From NCBI GenBank assembly GCA_026002305.1, contig BOBI01000101.1, forward strand, positions 1 to 6,582: 6,582 nucleotides of DNA. The letters are read 5' to 3'. The number at the start of each line of letters is the position of its first letter. Position 1 is the first letter of the stretch. The notes beneath the pieces were generated by a model that had not been told where the DNA came from, made no database searches, and was given only the letters and a program-made list of their open reading frames with translations. Below are positions 5,375 to 6,582 of this stretch, piece after piece. This DNA is from Spirochaetia bacterium (lineage in GTDB: Bacteria > Spirochaetota > Spirochaetia > Treponematales > Breznakiellaceae). The position numbers and the translations under genes were made by a program.

Positions 5375-5740
5375 TTAGGTAAAATTTTCAGACACGTAAA
5401 TTTCCCAATCTTTTGCCAGATAGTCTTTTTTCCCATACGGAAGTCCAACTCCGCCAAATCCTACTTTTAGAGATTTTCCGTTATAAACACCACCATCAGA
5501 ATAATCTTGTTTTTCCGTCTGAAAAAACAGATCCGACCCATCATATACAGTTTCTCTTTTTTTCTGAATGTCATTTATTATTTCGATGATAGCTTCATCT
5601 TTCTTATCTTTTTGAACAACTCTTGCTCCGGCAAACTGTTTATCACCGGTTATTCGCAAACTTTTATCAACCCAACAAGGTCGTCTAATACCTATTCCAC
5701 TACACCTGATAATTTCTTGTTTTGCTTTTTCAAATGTCAT
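5375..5740 (-). CDS. small protein with DUF2829/Tad2-like ends
   Basis: An intact 121-residue frame with start ATG 5740; AAGG lies seven bases upstream. The N-terminus, MTFEKAKQEIIRCSGIGIRR followed by PCW, and the C-terminal DYLAKDWEIYVSE resemble the two conserved ends of DUF2829/Tad2 (Thoeris anti-defence 2) proteins, which usually begin F..A...L..G..V.R..W and finish LL(A/T).DW. Tad2 proteins of phages sequester a cyclic ADP-ribose-type signal made by Thoeris. The central part (about 40-95; DEAIIEIINDIQKKRETVYD, then GVYNGKSLKVGFGG) I cannot align from memory, so the match is partial. The protein has no signal peptide or membrane segment and is likely cytoplasmic. It is the last gene of the second cassette. 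It could be an unrelated cassette protein; the family call is tentative, but coding is likely. Confidence 0.6.
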   Translation of the reverse strand: MTFEKAKQEIIRCSGIGIRRPCWVDKSLRITGDKQFAGARVVQKDKKDEAIIEIINDIQKKRETVYDGSDLFFQTEKQDYSDGGVYNGKSLKVGFGGVGLPYGKKDYLAKDWEIYVSENFT

Positions 5741-5758
5741 TTTCTTACCTTTTCCTTT

Positions 5759-5854
5759 TCATGGTTTATTCCACTTATAATGTTCAGTATAAAATTTTCC
5801 ACCATCAGATTCTCCACGTATAATATACTAATCGTTACATTGTGTTTTTTCCAT
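5759..5854 (-). pseudogene. short ORF interrupted by an in-frame TAG
   Basis: From ATG 5854, with AGGA eight bases upstream, the frame reads MEKTQCND, TAG (5830-5828), then YIIRGESDGGKFYTEHYKWN and KP before TGA at 5761-5759. The part after TAG looks protein-like in composition, but the whole is only 31 sense codons. It fills the gap between the lipoprotein and the Tad2-like gene. It may be a broken small gene, a remnant of something larger, or chance. No function is recognised. Confidence 0.25.
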
Positions 5855-5875
5855 TTTAACCATCCTGTTTAATTG

Positions 5876-6337
5876 CTACTTAGCATTTTTTACCATATCA
5901 GTATAAAGATTATATTGTCTTATGTATTCTGCACGGTTTTGCGCTAACGAAATAGTATTACTGAATTGTTTATTATAAAATCCTATACTCATGAAACATT
6001 TGTCGCCATTTCTATATCGAAGCCATACTAATTCATTTGATTTTGGCGGATTTTCTTTAATAGATTGATAGGTCATGCCGTAATATTTAGGTCTTGTTCC
6101 TTTAATTACATTATTGTTTGTTGCTTGTGTGACATCAGAAAAGTCAACATACATACTAACAGCACTATTTTCATTTGAAATACGAATTCTGTCAAATTGC
6201 TCTTTTGTAATAATCGTAAATTCGGTTTCAACACCGTCATCGGTTATAGTTGTGTATGATTGTCCTTGACTGGCACCACAACCAGTTAAAATTTCTAAAA
6301 ATACGACAACAACTAATAATGCTAAATTCTTTCTCAT
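5876..6337 (-). CDS. small predicted lipoprotein
   Basis: A 153-residue protein beginning MRKNLALLVVVVFLEILTGC: a positive N-terminus, a hydrophobic stretch and the lipobox LTGC with Cys20 as the lipid-attachment residue. It should be exported and anchored in the membrane after signal peptidase II processing. The mature part is polar, with YTTITDDGVETEFTIITKEQ near 28-47, TRPKYYGMTYQSIKE near 81-95 and a helical C-terminus (LAQNRAEYIRQYNLYTDMVK). I recognise no family. ATG 6337 is chosen because GGAGG (6347-6343) lies five bases upstream and the signal peptide follows at once; a TTG at 6349 would place codons over the ribosome binding site. It is the first gene of its cassette. Confidence 0.8.
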   Translation of the reverse strand: MRKNLALLVVVVFLEILTGCGASQGQSYTTITDDGVETEFTIITKEQFDRIRISNENSAVSMYVDFSDVTQATNNNVIKGTRPKYYGMTYQSIKENPPKSNELVWLRYRNGDKCFMSIGFYNKQFSNTISLAQNRAEYIRQYNLYTDMVKNAK

Positions 6338-6372
6338 AAACTCCTCCAAAATAGACTTTCAGGAGTTTTATG
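6335..6372 (-). promoter_or_regulatory. hairpin sequestering the lipoprotein RBS and start codon
   Basis: In the minus-strand transcript, CATAAAACTCCT (6372-6361) can pair with AGGAGTTTATG (6345-6335) with one bulged A, across a loop of about 15 bases. The downstream arm contains part of the Shine-Dalgarno and the whole AUG of the lipoprotein gene, so folding should reduce translation. On the plus strand the same dyad puts AGGAG before another ATG (6370). The role is inferred from base pairing only. Confidence 0.45.
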
Positions 6373-6399
6373 CCTTTTCTATTCAAGAAGTTTCTTCTT

Positions 6400-6422
6400 C
6401 GCGCCGCTAGGACGGCGGCGCG
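6400..6422. other. GC-rich 7-bp hairpin in the cassette leader
   Basis: CGCGCCG (6400-6406) and CGGCGCG (6416-6422) form a perfect stem with a 9-base loop, beside a smaller AAGAAG/CTTCTT dyad just to the left. It lies between site 3 and the lipoprotein gene. There is no adjoining T-run on either strand, so a simple terminator is not supported. It could insulate the cassette from read-through or be a remnant of site structure. Confidence 0.35.
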
Positions 6423-6454
6423 TCTTCTGAACCCGTTCAAGAGAAGATATGGCA

Positions 6455-6582
6455 CATAACGTGAAAGGTTTCTTGACGTTTTTGTTGCGCTATAAAGAAA
6501 CACGCAGTGTTTCGCGCAACAAAAATGTGTGCGGAAAAATGCGTGGGAGTGAGGGCGCACAGCCCGACCGACCTAGCATTTT
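6455..6582 (-). repeat. attC-like integron recombination site 3, cut by window end
   Basis: The left core CATAAC (6455-6460), a 6-base spacer GTGAAA and GGTTTCTTGAC repeat the left side of site 1 almost exactly. The central hairpin pairs TTTTTGTTGCGC (6479-6490) with GCGCAACAAAAA (6514-6525), with an inner GAAACAC-GCA-GTGTTTC stem (6497-6513). GACCGACCTAG (6566-6576) matches GACTGACCTAG of site 1 (213-223), so the missing right half with its AAACC box and GTTAT core should lie within about 60 bases beyond the window. Confidence 0.75.

Larger units (their letters stand above)
5264..6460 (-). mobile_element. second integron cassette with two small genes
   Basis: The unit is bounded by sites 2 and 3. 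Its ends (5264-5286 and 6438-6460) are reverse complements in 21 of 23 positions. If read with its genes on the minus strand, the proper limits are about 6460 down to the left core of site 2 (5135). It carries a lipoprotein gene, a short interrupted frame and a Tad2-like gene. Two small genes in about 1.2 kb is closer to normal cassette size than its neighbour. Confidence 0.65.

Noticed and set aside
5048..5382. Several open frames on both strands across site 2
   Set aside because: They arise from the GC-rich palindromic site; frames on opposite strands mirror each other and lack start signals.
1..6582. Prophage or insertion sequence
   Set aside because: No transposase, phage integrase or phage structural gene is visible, and the repeated boundaries are attC-like rather than IS-type inverted repeats with target duplications.

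Overview
The window reads best as a stretch of a chromosomal integron cassette array from a low-GC bacterium, probably a Treponema-like spirochaete. The genes are AT-rich and lie between three GC-rich, hairpin-forming segments (about 111-275, 5129-5270 and 6455 to the window end) built like attC recombination sites: outer ATAAC and GTTAT core boxes, inner GGTTT and AAACC boxes, and a long central hairpin. The strongest evidence is at the cassette ends. The bases after the core of site 1 (270-293) are the reverse complement of those before the core of site 2 (5112-5135) in 23 of 24 positions. Site 2 right (5264-5286) and site 3 left (6438-6460) match in the same way, 21 of 23. Integron cassettes have such complementary ends. 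The organism is inferred from these sites and the base composition; no integrase gene is in view.

Layout: 1-110 is the edge of a neighbouring cassette. About 116-5135 is one unusually large cassette of roughly 5 kb. All its genes are on the minus strand and are read from a cassette-borne promoter near 5016-4988. In transcription order they are: a broken gene for a roughly 170-residue protein of unknown function (4960-4444); eleven degenerate 21-bp repeats with a leucine-heptad reading frame (4451-4221); a nuclease-adenine methyltransferase fusion (4203-2347); its DNA-specificity subunit (2346-1396); and a SIR2-like/DUF4917 protein split by one frameshift (1379-338). The methylase and specificity genes form a BcgI-like restriction-modification system without a separate HsdR subunit. 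With the SIR2-like gene they make a candidate compact anti-phage module carried as a single integron cassette.

The next cassette (about 5264-6460) holds two small minus-strand genes: a lipoprotein (6337-5876), whose Shine-Dalgarno and start codon can be folded into a hairpin, and a 121-residue protein (5740-5375) whose two ends resemble the DUF2829/Tad2 family of Thoeris anti-defence proteins. A short ORF between them carries an in-frame stop. The window ends inside site 3.

Several frames are disrupted (one shift in the SIR2-like gene, at least three in the promoter-proximal gene), while the restriction-modification genes, the lipoprotein and the Tad2-like gene are intact. This could be real decay or sequencing error; the sequence alone cannot decide.
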